Positions 13,386-26,527 of a stretch of DNA of 64,000 nucleotides are shown here, in pieces. How positions within the stretch are numbered: position 1 is the first letter of the stretch; each line of letters begins with the position of its first letter. The stretch is from Baylisascaris procyonis (Eukaryota > Nematoda > Chromadorea > Rhabditida > Ascarididae), in assembly GCA_037389465.1 (NCBI GenBank), contig JAZARR010000174.1, positions 2,046,001-2,110,000 of the forward strand, in the 5' to 3' direction. Position numbers and translations under genes: made by a program. The notes below the pieces were generated by a model. It was not told the origin of the DNA and ran no database searches. It was given only the letters and a program-made list of their open reading frames with translations.

Positions 13386-15125
13386 TCAACGCATATTAAA
13401 TATGTGATGATCTAATAGCACCACAAACATCGACAGTAAACTGATTGATGCACCGATCTTTGATCCTCCAGAAGTAGTAGCCAGTAAGCCTTCGCTGTTG
13501 TTCGGGTCAGTGGTCGGAATAAAAAATGGCGGTTTATAAGTAGGTGTCTCGGATGAGCAATATTCATTACTTATTGGATTCCACTTATTGCAATTGCATA
13601 AATCCTTTTTGCAACAGCAAATTTCCGCACTCAAATTCGTCGGTAATATTGGAATCAGAGCGGTCGTTATTGTTTGCTTCGAACATCCTTTTTCACCGAC
13701 GATCACACTCTAGAACAATTTTAGTGTATATATGGTTACTGCTGTTTATCTCTTTATATATTCACCTACATTTATGTCGATATTACCTGACGAACCTGAG
13801 GCTCATTTGTATTATCAACTGAATTTCATCGTTCGATCGCAATCGACTCATATACAAAAAGCATTTTTATATGAGATTCAAATTTCTGCTAGTGCCGATT
13901 GTTTCTGAAAACATTACACTTATTAGCAAATCGAACTGAAATGATTGCTGAGTAGAAATTTTTATGTTTCCGGGAAGGTTATTGGAAAAAAAATCAAATC
14001 AACTTTTCAGGGCTTTAATAATCGGTAAAATTACTTTTCTCATTTGAATACAAATTTTTTACAACATTTAATCAAATTCATAAAGTGAGCAGATAGTCAA
14101 AAATTAATCAAATCCATAAAGTGAGCTGATAGCTAAAAACTCTTCAGTAGTTTGTATTGTGGAATATCTTATGAAAATTTTATAATAATAAAAGCAAAGA
14201 AATAAAAAATAAAAAATATATTTATGCTTATCGAGTTGTTGCATTTTATTCACATATTTTAGAGGCACTGATTTCAGAAACTGTGCTTCCTTTATGGGAG
14301 CAATTTGGCGTAAAGCTTCTTGATAATTGGTTTTCATTCACTTCTTTATGGATCACTCTATCTAAGTTACGTTACTGTCATTGAAAGAACAATTACCTTA
14401 CAACCTATTCGATCTGGAATGATCTGGTCAAGAGATCCCAATTCTTCCTCGCAAAATTGTAACTTCAACGATATAAACTGATTACCTGTGTTTGATTACT
14501 AGAAGTCGATTAATTACTTGAAATTGATTTTTAATGTGTTTGAAACATGATTTCACTAAAAAGGATAAATTTATACTCGTAGAATATGAAAATTACGAAG
14601 AGAGGATACTTGCTGCAGTATAGAACATTTGTTGGCTCAACATTCGTTTAAATACTACCTCTATTGCATATCCAAATATAGTATTTCAAAAATACAAAAC
14701 CTAAACCTAGAAAATCGTAAATGCAATAAGCAAAAGTTTTGATTAAACAGAATATGGACAGAAGCTTCATATTGTATTGAAAGAATCACCAACAATTAAG
14801 ATGACGCTCAATTTTTGCTCATGACTTGAAATTACCAAACGGTTGGAGAAGGAAAATTTTTCATGTGTTCCAAAAAATGAAAAAAAATAAAGTAAAAGAA
14901 AAACTGAAAAAAAAACATTGGCTGTAACGAACTGGATGGAGAAGTGGTAATATCAACGCAATAATTTGCAGATTTGCACGTTATCTGGAAGAAGCCTTGA
15001 GCGGGTAATCCAAACTGAGTGGTATCGATGCGTGGCACAGTCGAATACCCGAAACCACATTGCAAACCATTTGTTGACTGTACGCTGATAGCTGAGGCGA
15101 TTAAAAACACAATCGTTGCTGACAT
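13386..15125 (-). CDS. Secreted Ly6-like / ET-module protein 3 (CGFGY subfamily)
   Basis: Minus-strand exons 14933-15125, 14397-14485 and 13386-13709 give 201 residues with phases 1 and 0. The signal peptide starts MSATIVFLIASAIS, then LQCGFGY and ANYCVDI. Exon 2 carries LQFCEEELGSL and ends IGCK. Exon 3 begins SVIVGEKGC and has EICCCKKDLCNC followed by EYCSSE, a Pro/Thr-rich linker and a hydrophobic tail (GASISLLSMFVVLL) compatible with GPI anchoring. The first donor, GTTCGT, is unusual but sits at exactly the position used in the paralogues. The ATG was chosen because a splice acceptor (attccacag) lies three bases upstream and the longer open frame has no earlier ATG. Extracellular, function unknown. 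Confidence 0.85.
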
Positions 15126-17429
15126 CGTCTGTGGAATGATCAAGATCCCTGTAACCACCGTTCGTCATTGAATCAATCGTCATTGAATCAACAAGCTACA
15201 GTATATATGAAATGAATACGGTAAGCAAAGTTGTGAGAAAAACGTTAATATGCCTTGCAAATCCAAATCTAAAATAAACAACACGCTTAAAATCTTCCAA
15301 CTTAAGATTATGAATTTAACTTCTCTGTAGAGTTTTTGCCAAATTTAACACCTACTATGTAGTTTACTGCAAAAGTGATAGTATAATTGATATTTCTGTT
15401 GAGGACGAATAAAGTTCAGCCAATTCCTCTTCATTCCATATATTACTTTTATATCTTTTAACTTCAGTAACTTCACTGAAGCTTCATTCGGCAATTTTAC
15501 TATGCAAGTGGCACATCATTACCACATTGATATAGAAAGAATTTAATCGAAGAAACTATATCTTTCCCATACTATAAGGCGATAGATTGGTTTTTAGCAT
15601 ACTTTTAGCCATACTCATTGAATCCCAATGTACATGCAAAAGCATTTAATTTAAAGGCGATGTGGTTGAAAAATGTGATGAAAGTGGACTTTCTTTGAAA
15701 AACGCTTGTTGCTTCATGTAAATGTGCTATCAATCAATACCATCCATCTCGATGCTATATTTGAAAGTATATATTTGAAAGCAAGCATGAAGTTTAATTT
15801 AATTTTACACTATCGAAAACATGCTTTTGGAAAAATTTTTTTGGTATTTCGTTGAGAAAAATTCCTTAAAATTCAAGAACAACGCATTGAAAATGCCTTC
15901 GTTAGGATTTTATTCGGTATTCAATGAAATATATCGTGACTGCGCATTTATTTCAGCTCGAATATAATGCAAAACAAAGCGCTTTACTTAGAAAAAGGAA
16001 GCAATAATTCAATATAAGTGTATTCATTGCTTAAATTTTACTTCGAAAATAAAGTTGCTGCATAAAATCATATCGCTATAAATATTTCCTGGCAATCCTA
16101 AAATTGCATAATAATTTACCGCAAAAAATATTAAATATCATATACCTCTAAAGTACCGCAAAAATAAAACATTAAAAGTAGGGAAAGCCAGGCTAGCAAT
16201 CATATACCTCTAAAGCATGTTAAGTGGGTATTGTGTAAACAGCTTGAAGGTATCACTCGTACTTTGTATTTGCACTCAGTAAGCATCTCAATTCAACGTC
16301 GGAAATAGGACTCATCGATTTCATCAGCCCACTCCAACGCTCGATCAAAATATGCTGTTAATATGATATAAACAAAAGTGTCACTGATAAGAAACAGCAA
16401 AATTGTCTCCCTCTCTTCGCTCATTTATAAGGAATGGGATATGATTGGTGAATGTACATGATTAGATGAAGTTAAAGGTAAAGAAAAGTCTATTAGTGAA
16501 GAAAGTATGGAATAAAGCTGTGATCTTCAACCGCATTTATATTTTATGCGAATAGAAATATTGTATTTGCTAGTAACAGTTTTACATTATGCTTCAAAAT
16601 TTGGCCATTTTGAAGCTTTTTTTTTTTGTTCAGCATACACAAGAGTAATAAGTTCAAGCTATCCTCATAGATTATTGATGAGAACGATCTGTAAGGATTA
16701 ATGGGATTGGTTCATTCTAAATAAAACATGAAAAAATTCCATCTTATGAGCTTTTAAATTAATTAATAAGATATGAAATGGCTAACGACCGATTCGATGG
16801 CAATATTGTACAGTTCGACCGGAAACCTCTAATGGTTCAAAATTACGGATCATTCGAACTTTACGAGTGCTTGAACTTCAAGCATGAGAGTTGATCTGTT
16901 TGACGTCTTTCTCCCCAACTACGCGTCCCACCTACGCGATTTTATCCCCACTCAGCAAATTGGTCAGACATCATAGAGTGTTTACCTACCATAGTTCCCA
17001 CGGGTCACAAAAAGTTCCGCTGATCTACTACCCAAGCGACTCGCAAATGGGGGCAGTTTCCTTTTACCTTATGAAGATCGTACTTGATAGATAGAGGCGA
17101 AGAATTTGGAGTGAATTTCAAATAACTGAAATGTCAAATGTATCGTTTTATGAGCCTTTGGAGGAACAACTGAACGATGAAAGAGGCCAGCGCATCAAAT
17201 TCAAAGATTTAACAAATTAGTGTGACATTTTGCAAAATGTAGTAATTTCGCACTCACACTATTCTGGTGCAACAACACAATAAGTTTCCATACTCGAGAT
17301 TTGAATGCGCGAAAACATGAAGAAATATGGCATTTTCAGGTTTCAAATGTGTTCATAATTCAATATCCAGATTAAGTAAAAATCAAGACGTTAAAATAAG
17401 TGGAAAGGGACACTTGTTGGTTAGGCGGA
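15126..17429. other. Intergenic, no supported gene
   Basis: Only small direct repeats are visible: a 15-base unit twice at 15162-15191 (start overlaps nothing coding) and a 17-base match at 16137-16153 and 16199-16215. The 67-codon plus frame 16891-17094 lies in less AT-rich DNA but has no recognisable motif. Confidence 0.55.
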
Positions 17430-17511
17430 GGCGAGATGGCCGAGCGGTCTAAGGCGCTGGTTTAAGGCACCAGTCTCTTCGGAGGCGTGGGTTCGAATCC
17501 CACTCTCGTCA
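17430..17511 (+). tRNA. tRNA-Leu (anticodon AAG)
   Basis: 82 bases fold as a class II tRNA. The acceptor stem pairs GGCGAGA with TCTCGTC, including one G-U pair, and A is the discriminator. The A box (TGGCCGAGCGG) and B box (GGTTCGAATCC) match RNA polymerase III promoter consensus. The anticodon stem CTGGT/ACCAG closes a seven-base loop TTAAGGC, so the anticodon is AAG, which reads leucine CUU/CUC codons. The variable arm TCTCTTCGGAGGC is long, as expected for leucine. There is no intron and CCA is not encoded. A short T-run (gcgtttt) follows as a possible terminator. Confidence 0.96.
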
Positions 17512-19701
17512 TGAGCGTTTTAGCGTTTGGCTGCAATGTAGCTTTTACGTAATGTAGCTAACAGCTTCCACTGATCTTATTCCCTCAACAGTTTCAGTCG
17601 TGATGATCAGGGTGCAGAATCAGCCGAATAGTTGACAGCAATGATTGGGAAACTGAATGATGCAGCCATAATGATTGGCGTGTGATCTGCAGCTCATTTT
17701 AGTCTGAAGCGATCGTTTATTCTGTGAAAATGCAACAGTGAGGGTAGCGTGTGTGAGAAGAAAGAGAAAGAATTAGAATTCATTGTCAATGAAACGAGAT
17801 GTCAACTTGCATAAAGCCATGGACATTCAGCATAAAAAGCTGCATTCAATAGACACATGCACACAATGTTTTTTTTTTTCCGATCACAACTATCTTTTCA
17901 TAAAGACGGCTGGATATGCGGTACATATCACTTTAATCATAACGTTTTGGTTGCAAAACTCAACAGTATCTCTTATCAGCTTATCAGCTATTTACCGTTG
18001 CATTAAACAAAGTGCTAACAATTTCTGAGTCAGCGATTTTGAAAAAAATGGAACTTCATATATTTCGACACAGAAATGCTTCTGAAGATTTCAATCTTAG
18101 GCGGTAACAGATGCAGCGTGGACGCGCAAAACTGAATTCAGTTGAAAATGGTGCTTAGCACGAGGCTCGTTTGGGGCAAGCTTGATTATTCGACATGTCG
18201 AGCTCATTTACATTCGAATTAAACTAGCTAGGGAAAACTGCTCAGGTATTTCGATTTTCCCACTCGTTTGCGCGAATCTCGGTTAGATTAACAAAGTTTC
18301 AAGCACTAAAACGAAGGATAAAGTGAAAAAATTCCACCATCTCATATAGGACGCCAATTTAAAATGCGGAAATCGAACGTTCGAGACAAACTGCAGATCC
18401 TGAATTCTTCAGACATTCCGCATACGGGAAATACCAAATCGTTTAAGATATCCGAGTTCGCATAGCTGATATGAAGGCGAAGAGGTGGGAAGCGGTGGTG
18501 ACGGAAAGGGACGAGGAGGTGCGCCCTCTCACAAGGTAATGTTCTCCAAATTTATCCCAAAAACAAATCGCCTGAGGTAGCTTCTCCAGAATTTCGAGGC
18601 TGGCTACGATGTCGCTCTCAGTAATAGCAAACCTGTCCGACATCCAGTGTTTCTGTTTCTCCTACTCCCCCCCCCCCTCCCCTCTATCTCCCAGGAGCCT
18701 CAGCATTGAATTAGCGCTCAGCCGTTCGGGCAGACAATTCATTTGCCAACTATTCGAATCTATACATTTATATCGTTATAACGAGTCATCAAGAACCACC
18801 TTCTGAACAGACGTGGAGCGCAACCGATGAGCTCGAGCTTCCACCCAGATTCAATTTATGGCACACTTACTGGAGTTAGCTCCATCAATTATTCGCATTA
18901 ATATGCATGCAACCAATCATCGTAGAAAACCCGCGTAACTGCTCATCGAGATATTTCAAAAACTCCTTTTACTTTTGAAGATTCGCCTCTACATTCGAAT
19001 ATTTTCTAATCCACAACACTGTCCTATATTTGCTACTAACGAAAAACATGTTTAGCTATCACCTTCCAACAATTTTCATCGTTGTTGTTTCGTTGAAACG
19101 ACATAACGTTCCTTAAACGAACAGTGAATGTGAATACAGAAATAAACGAACATATTTATTTTATTCCTTCGATATGAGAGATCTTAAAATATTTGAATGC
19201 TGCAATCGGTCGGCCGCAAAGTCGGATGACATATTTTACTTTGGTGCATAAGCGAACTCGATTCCAAAAAGAATTCCACATTTATTAAAATGGCTATTCA
19301 CTGTTGACGTTAAAATGAACATTGTTGAAGAAGTACGCTAAGCACCATCGTTGAAAGCCACTATTCAGTGATTTTCATCATTTCACTTCTCTGCCCACTA
19401 TACAAGACCTTTGATTCTTAGTTTTCTCTCTCCCTCCTTCCCCTCCCTCTCCCTGCTCAGCTTTTCCTTCCTCCTTTCCCAAACTTCTTCTTAAATCGTT
19501 TCAGTTCTGCTATTTAGGAACCACAGATGAAAACGCCAAATATTGATTGCTATGCAGAATCTTTTTGTCATCTTAGACGACAATTCTTCCCCTTACCCAG
19601 TACGGTTATAGATTCTTGCAAGGATAGCATAAAAATGAGATAGTGAATTGAGCAAATCACATTCCGATCGCATCGTTAGGAATCTGTGCCACTGCAGAGT
19701 C
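17512..19701. other. Mostly intergenic, one possible exon
   Basis: Apart from the possible exon at 18533-18643 I see only pyrimidine-rich tracts, at 18660-18692 (long C run) and 19425-19470 (CT-rich). No other coding signal. Confidence 0.5.
18533..18643 (-). CDS. Possible first exon of an unidentified gene
   Basis: A minus-strand ATG frame of 37 codons (begins MSDRFAITESDIVASLEI, ends FGEHYL) closes at a phase-0 GTGAGA donor. A possible acceptor (gaaacag) lies about nine bases before the ATG. Its composition looks coding and not secreted. I could not find matching downstream exons on the minus strand, so it may be a chance frame. No family recognised. Confidence 0.3.
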
Positions 19702-22700
19702 TCAAGTAGAGGAATATGTTCGAGGGGATTCATCAATAGAGATCACTCCATCTTCATCATTCAATACGAGCGCCGTATCACCCGAATCCGATGCTGACTG
19801 TTTACCATGTGAATATGTCGTGCTCTCGTCCTCATCCCAATCGAAACGCGATTGCGTATCAATTTTGTTCTCTTTGCCAATCTGTTATATGTAAAATCAT
19901 AGTTGTTCTTTAATCTACATAAAAATATATTTCACTGCATATAAATTTTCATTATTTCTTTCCTTCCTTTTGTTATTATAATGTTTGAATTGCCATTATA
20001 ATCAAATTTACCATTATAATCAAATCTTTTGCCATTAGAATCAAATTTGGAACTGTAAAATCCATAATAGACAGTAGTCAAAGCGATGTCTTTGCTGGTA
20101 TCTCCAAATTTAATTAGATCGATGGAAATTCAAACACGAAAGTTTAATTGGGAATTGATTTACACTCAATATAGAAGCTTCAAAGAGGCTTACATCTTCA
20201 AGAATCGCTTGGATTTGTTGGTATGGTGGCAGATCTTCGAACATCAAAGCATCGATTATCGTCAGCATTCCGTCGTATTGCTTAGGGCAGTTGTACAGTA
20301 GGTGTACGCGAGTTCCTTTACGTGCCATAAGTTTTGCGGCTCGTACATTGTTCCGTTCTCAATGTTAAATTGTTTAGATAGTGATCCTCATTTTACAGCA
20401 ACTTCCTTTCTGTATTGTATAAGTACGCAGGACTTTAATTCTTCTTGAATAGTTTAGATATTTTCCGATTGTTTGATTGTTGAGTTTTTTGTTAGCCAGC
20501 AGAATACGAAAAGGAAGAGATGGGAGATTGGGGAGGATAAGAAACGGAACTCAAAATAAAATGCTCCAGGCTTGTAGGAGCATAATAACTTGGAGTTATC
20601 GAAGAGACGAAATGCTGCCTGGCTAGGAGGATTGACTTCTGTGAAAGCCGTCCAGAATAGCCAGTAAACCTGAGCTCAAAAAACATTGTGAGCGGCAAAT
20701 ATAGGTGAACATGTGGACAGTTATTCCTTGGCAAGAACTCAAATCTCCTACCAGAAACATGCCGCCATGGAAGTGTTCCGGAGGTGATCTCAACAAGGAC
20801 ATAGAACCATGATTCGATGTCATCCCTGCGGCCAAGGTCGAGCCTCTCATGTGCCCTCAACGAGCCATATCTTGTTGTACCACGCCATCCAACTACTCCT
20901 CTTGATGCGTACTCATTTCCGTCCTAAACTCTCATGCAAACATTTTGTCCACAGTTTTATCCGGCTCATACGGAGTTCCACAGCTCAATTAAACCCAATT
21001 AGGCTCATACGGAGCTCAATTAAGCGATATTCACTCAACTACGAATATTCTCTTCACTTTTCGTGGAACCATATCCAATAACTAGACGAAGGAGACTATC
21101 AAAAATCGCTATTGCTAATGGCGGAATTTATGTCTGATCTTTAAACCACTGGAACATCCTTCCTGATTTGGAAGGATGGTCTTCACGAATACTCCTCGCC
21201 CTTCGAGTGGTTTAGTTTCATTTCAAATATGATGCTCCGCATATATTCGAGTAATATCATCAAAATAACTGTTAAGGTGTGATGGATTACACAGCACTGC
21301 GTACATGAAATTGTTTCGTCGCTTAAGCTCTCCAAGGGTATTTCTGATTTCGGTCACCTGAACCGTTATATCAGAATCAACGGTATGGATGCTCTACCTC
21401 CAGTCTGCGGGAGCAGTTGACAAGTGAAAGGCTGGAAGTGAGTGAGTAGCCAAAAGCACGAAACAATAAGTGAAAAGTACATTCTTAGCCTAGACGAGGT
21501 TCGATACTTGAAAATGAACAACAGTGGGATGGATGATCGTGGGGGTTCCGCTGTCTAGACGACCTGCATCGGACTGCACGAAGTACGACCATATTACCTC
21601 ACTGTCCAATCAAAATTGTTCAATATTCACTAACATTGATCAACGGTTGCGCATTGAATATATTCAAAAAGCTTAAAGCTAACTCTGTCGGAATGTTTTT
21701 TAGCGAGACCGAAATCGAACAGAAATATCGTTCTATGTTGCATTTCCTCTCGCAATCCAACGGCAAAGTTGCCCGGCTTTATATCACGAGAAATGAAACC
21801 ACATCTACAAAAAAATTCATAGGATTGTTGCATTTTTCAGTGGTATTTCTTAGTGATGACACCGCATAAATCTTGACTGTGTAAAGCGTCGATTTTTTTT
21901 TTTTTTGTTCTAACTGGAAAGAATAATATTCATCACTTTCCACTTGATCTAAACCATAGTGCAATCATATTGTTTCCTAACTCGTCGTGGACATTACTTA
22001 TTGATCAACGTGTTTTCTTCTAAGAAAAATCGCATTTTGTGAGGGTTATTTCCACCAGTGTGCCCGCATATCTTAGGCTAGGACTCAGACCTTTCAACAT
22101 AAGTGAAATTTATTGCAAGCCACATCCACGCCTGTTATGGTCGGGTAATTTCAAAAGAAAATCCCGAGCCACCGAGCCCGTTGTTTTATGATTTCTCAAA
22201 AGTTCGCGATTCATTGGAGCTCCCAGATTTTCGAATTTCGCTAGAAACATTCTTTTGTTCAAAATCCTCAAATTCAGTAACTCTCTCTAGCGCTTGTTAT
22301 TAATCGATCTCGTAGCCAGTAATCTTATGGTAACCTTAACACACCCTCATTTTTGAAATATTGCCAAAAACTTCAAAATTTAAAACGTGAAAAGCTTGCT
22401 TCTGAAATTTGATCCATGCAGTGAGTAAAGAAGTGGTTTCTTCTGCACTGTCAGAGCGTCATTCCACTTCTAGAAGTTATTAGGATCGCTTGGTATACTC
22501 ATAAAGGACTTTGCAAAAAACACATCTCGCAGAAGTGCTCTATATATAGCACCTCCCAAGGCATGTTTTCCCGGTTTTTTTTCATTTTTCTCACCTTCGA
22601 TTTATTGATTATCTAGTTCCAACCGAATGGAGCAAAAAATAATAATCTCCGAAAGTTGTAATTGGTAGTCAGCTGTCTAGCGACGTGATAAATGCAGCTC

Positions 22701-25458
22701 TGAACGTCCTTCTCGTCGTATAACTATACTTCTCTTCTTTTTTCAATGTGCTCAAAAAGAGATGTATTATGTAATTAGTGTAATATTTTTCCTATCAGTT
22801 GGCACTTACCATCGGAAAAGGGAAGTTTTCTAAGAGTTGATAAGGCTTCGAGGTGAAAACGAGCGAATAACTTGGTGAAATTCGGCTTGCCTATGGAGTT
22901 CCTCGATGGCAGCTATCGTTTGCATGCCAACGATGATCGAGGTTCTTAGCGAGAAGCGCTTATTCACTTGTTCATGTCGAAGAGTGTGCAGGTCTTTGCC
23001 TAATATTGGCATCACAATAAACATGTATCTTGGTTTTTGAGTGCCCTTAAATAACTCGATTTTCTCTGTTATATTCATTTATATAAATATGCATAATTCT
23101 TTAAAGGTAAACATATAATATGCAAAAGCATGTATATTATGTGAGTACCTTAAATAGGTTACTCGTTGGTACTTCCATGAGAGAACTCGTTACTGGACTG
23201 AAAGGAAATAGAGATAACCTGACTGCGCAATTGTCATTCGACTCCAAGAGATGTAGGCTAAACTCTGCCCCTTCCACCTTCCCCAAGATGCTTATTCGTG
23301 CCCATAAATATAAACTGTTCAGTTTTAATAACAGCAGTCTCATGAAGCAATCCACTTATGAAGTATCGATGAAAAAACCAATCCTCAGAGAACCGATGAA
23401 CAAATAAATGAGAGAATCCACTTACGCTTCAGAGTTTAAAGATTAATTTTGGGAAAAATAACTGAAAAGACGTATAGTTGCGTCATTACGCTTAGTCTAT
23501 CACATTGAATTGTCATGATGCCCGTGGATATAACGTATCAAACGATATAGATGTTTACCACAAATTTCGCATTTACTAAATTTTACGGGTGGTTTTTTAG
23601 GAACTATTCTCTTCGTTAAACGATTCCCACAAGTTCCGGCATTTTTAACTTTTTTTTAATATTCGCAATAACTGAAATAGTATATTTTCTGCAATTGTAG
23701 CATTTTGGTAATTAAATGTTTGAAATAAATATAGGATTCTTTCCGGTTTTTGTAGGGGTTCGGTGAAAGATCTTCTATAGTGCATTCTTGATAAATATAG
23801 TAAATTATTTAGAGAATTTTAGAAAATCTTGGATTATAAGATAATATCCCTCCAAAACTTTTGCAAGTGAAAAAAATTATGATAAGACTTTCTATAATGT
23901 GATAAAACTTCTTTCTATAAAATTCGATGTTGAATTTTTAGTATCTTATTAATATTTTAATTTCTATTTTAGTAATCGCTCTTGTTACCTAAAGGCATAG
24001 CTACATGTACCATCACGTTAGGATTTACTTATATGATCTTAAAGGTAACTGAGAATAAGAAACTTGAAATCAGGCTACCACGCTCGCTACTTAATTGCTC
24101 ATTTTCACAGGATAAGGATGCTAAATATTCAGCATTTTTTCGATTAATACTAGCAAAATTGATTTATTCACTTAAAAGACATATTTGATTTGTCGAATTT
24201 TTTTTCTATCATTATTCTCTCATAATTTCTTCGCATCTTCCCTATCGGAAGATTGACTGTTTTAAGACTACTAATGAGATGAATATTATCTTACGCATTG
24301 CCTGAGGGTTGTGGTACTCATACACGGATTTATTAAGTTATTGGATCAAAAAGAACATCACAATTGGGCTATTCATGAACAATTCAACTGGAATTACTAT
24401 TGGCGCAGTACTGCAACAGCGTTCATTCGTAGAGTACTAGGTGAAAAAACTGTTAACAAAAAAACTGAGCAAAGTGGGAAGCGCACACTAAATACCAAGA
24501 AAGATGGAATTTTACCGCGCTATATTTCAAAAGCGAAGTTTAAAAATGGGGAGAATTGTGCAAACAATTTGAGAGACAAGGTTTTCCAGTTTACCGATGT
24601 TAACTGTGATATTAGATAAATATAAAATTTTCTGCACTTACGTAGTCAACAAGGCGACATATATGTTCGCAACTGTGATGCTCAGCTGCTGTCATAACGG
24701 CCGCTTCGATATGCAGCATCGATTTGTTGTACTTCTCTATTTTCATCGCATATCGTCTTCAATTTAATCATTATTACTCGAGGTCTTAAATAGTATGAAC
24801 ACTTCGAATGTTCTAGAGCAAACTATTCTAATATTTAGATTGTGAAAAGCAAATAAACGCTGTAATTGGAAATTTATTTTTGCAAATGAGATTTGAACAT
24901 TTCAAAAAATATTTCACTCGATAGATTGGTATTGGCATCGGAAAACCTTCAGAAGTTCGGAAATATATTTTTAAGATAAAAGCACTTAAGATAATAAAAA
25001 TTTTTGATTTTTTCTAATGATTTTCTTCGGTGTTCCGCCATTTCAAACTTGAACTTTTTACTGCCAGATATATAGATATATGAGGACGAGCTGCATAGGT
25101 TCCCTACATCTTCGTCTAGCCTACCCCTTGCACAAATAATCGAGCACTGAAGGAGAATTTAGGCTCTAATCTATATTATGTGGGAATCTATCTGCCACAT
25201 GTCGTGCTTCTTATTGATCGCAACAATTCTCAAAAATCTTCAAAAACTTGAACGTTCAGTCGCCTATTTAAGAAAGACATTCGGAAAGATGAATAAAAAC
25301 AATTACCGATAGCCACGTCTGACCTCCATTACAGTGCCGAAGCCACCTTCGCCGAGGACGCTTAGCAACTTGTAGATGCTGATGCCCGAACGCACTTCAC
25401 TGCCCAGTTCAGGCATGTATTTCTTGTTGGAAGTAGATGACTTTTCGGATAGCATCAT
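19702..25458 (-). CDS. CK1/TTBK-like protein kinase
   Basis: Seven minus-strand exons: 25307-25458, 24642-24756, 22891-23045, 21684-21804, 20752-20923, 20194-20357 and 19702-19881. All phases agree and give 352 residues. Visible kinase motifs in order: the glycine loop GEGGFGTV, the catalytic lysine in YAMKIE, the CK1-type stretch GTQKPRYMFIVMPILGKDL, the catalytic loop SRDIKPGN (SRD in place of HRD), the metal-binding FDFGLAKK, and WRGTTRYGS followed by GRRDDIESWFYVLVE. This is the casein-kinase-1/tau-tubulin-kinase fold, a family greatly expanded in nematodes, so it probably phosphorylates Ser/Thr. After the domain comes a 59-residue acidic tail rich in D/E/S/T. The intron after exon 3 begins with GC (AG|GCAAG). 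Possible start ATGs are adjacent (MM). The substrate is unknown. Confidence 0.92.
19992..20049. repeat. Three-copy tandem repeat in a kinase intron
   Basis: Three imperfect 19-20 base copies of a (g)ccattataatcaaattt unit lie in the last intron of the kinase gene. Confidence 0.8.
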
Positions 25459-26527
25459 TGCCAAGCGAAAAATTGGTGGGGATACGTTTCGCAGTTGGCA
25501 AATAAACAATGAAAACTGGGACGTGACCGAGTGCCGCCCAGACGGCGTTAGTGAATGAATTGAAAATAACTGCGCCAAGATAGTTGAGAGGTTTATTATT
25601 CGTTAGAATTTATAAGTATGAAATTGCGAATGAAAATTTTTCACCGTTTAAACGGATATGTTGCTATGAATGCAATTTAATCAACCTCAAATTGGACATA
25701 TAGGAAAATTCGCTTTTGGAAGAACGTTTTAAAAGTACTTTTTTAAATCTGTCGGACTTTGAAATTTTCATATAATTCGAGTTCCATTTGCTTATCAAAA
25801 AGCAATAAAATTCGACACCAGTGGATGGGAAAATAACTTCACTTTTTAAACGCTTTTTCCGTGATTATCTAGGATTTATTGCGTTGGTTTCCGACATACG
25901 CAGAACTGTATTAGAGGACATCGTTGATCGGACACTACAGTGGAATCCGGTATGTAAAACAGCACTGTGGACCGATGGGTCTTCATGGTAGTGTGGAAAA
26001 CAAGCGCGGATTAGATCACGTCTGTTTGTCGTTTCGTCTGTTTGATCCTTCTCGAAGATATTTCAAAGAAAAATCTGTTTGATGCAAAAGGTCGAGCTGC
26101 TGGCATCTAGGTTCTCTGCCGATCGAATTTCTAGACGCCATAACCGCCAGGCTAGTTAGCATCGTCGTTTCGTAATTACTACTCAAAGTTTCAATTGAAT
26201 AAACGTTTCTGGTTTGAATCCAAGCCGCGCCCATTCTCTCTCGCGTTCAACATCCTTGAGCGAAAACACGCAAAATTCAAAGAACATGCAATTACCGAGA
26301 TTTTTTCCTAACGCTTCATCTCACTTTGCCATTAAACAAAACAATTTTTTGCAAACTTGTAAACTATTCGCTATTGGTTTCTTCCCATGTTTCTTAACCA
26401 GTAACAACCAAATTTATGTTTTCATTCGGATGTATGTATTACGAGGAGTGTAACCGTTATTTAAACAAAGAAAATTCATATAAGCGAAGCAACCGTTAAG
26501 CATTTGCACAGTAGTAAATATAATTCT
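25459..26527. other. Intergenic, between kinase and Ly6 gene 4
   Basis: Presumed 5' flank of the kinase and 3' flank of Ly6 gene 4 (both minus). No exon or motif seen. Confidence 0.6.

Noticed and set aside
21630..21683. Extension of kinase exon 4 to the frame's stop
   Set aside because: The frame runs on past the GTTAGC donor, but the next domain segment (DGNEYASRG...) joins only if that donor is used.
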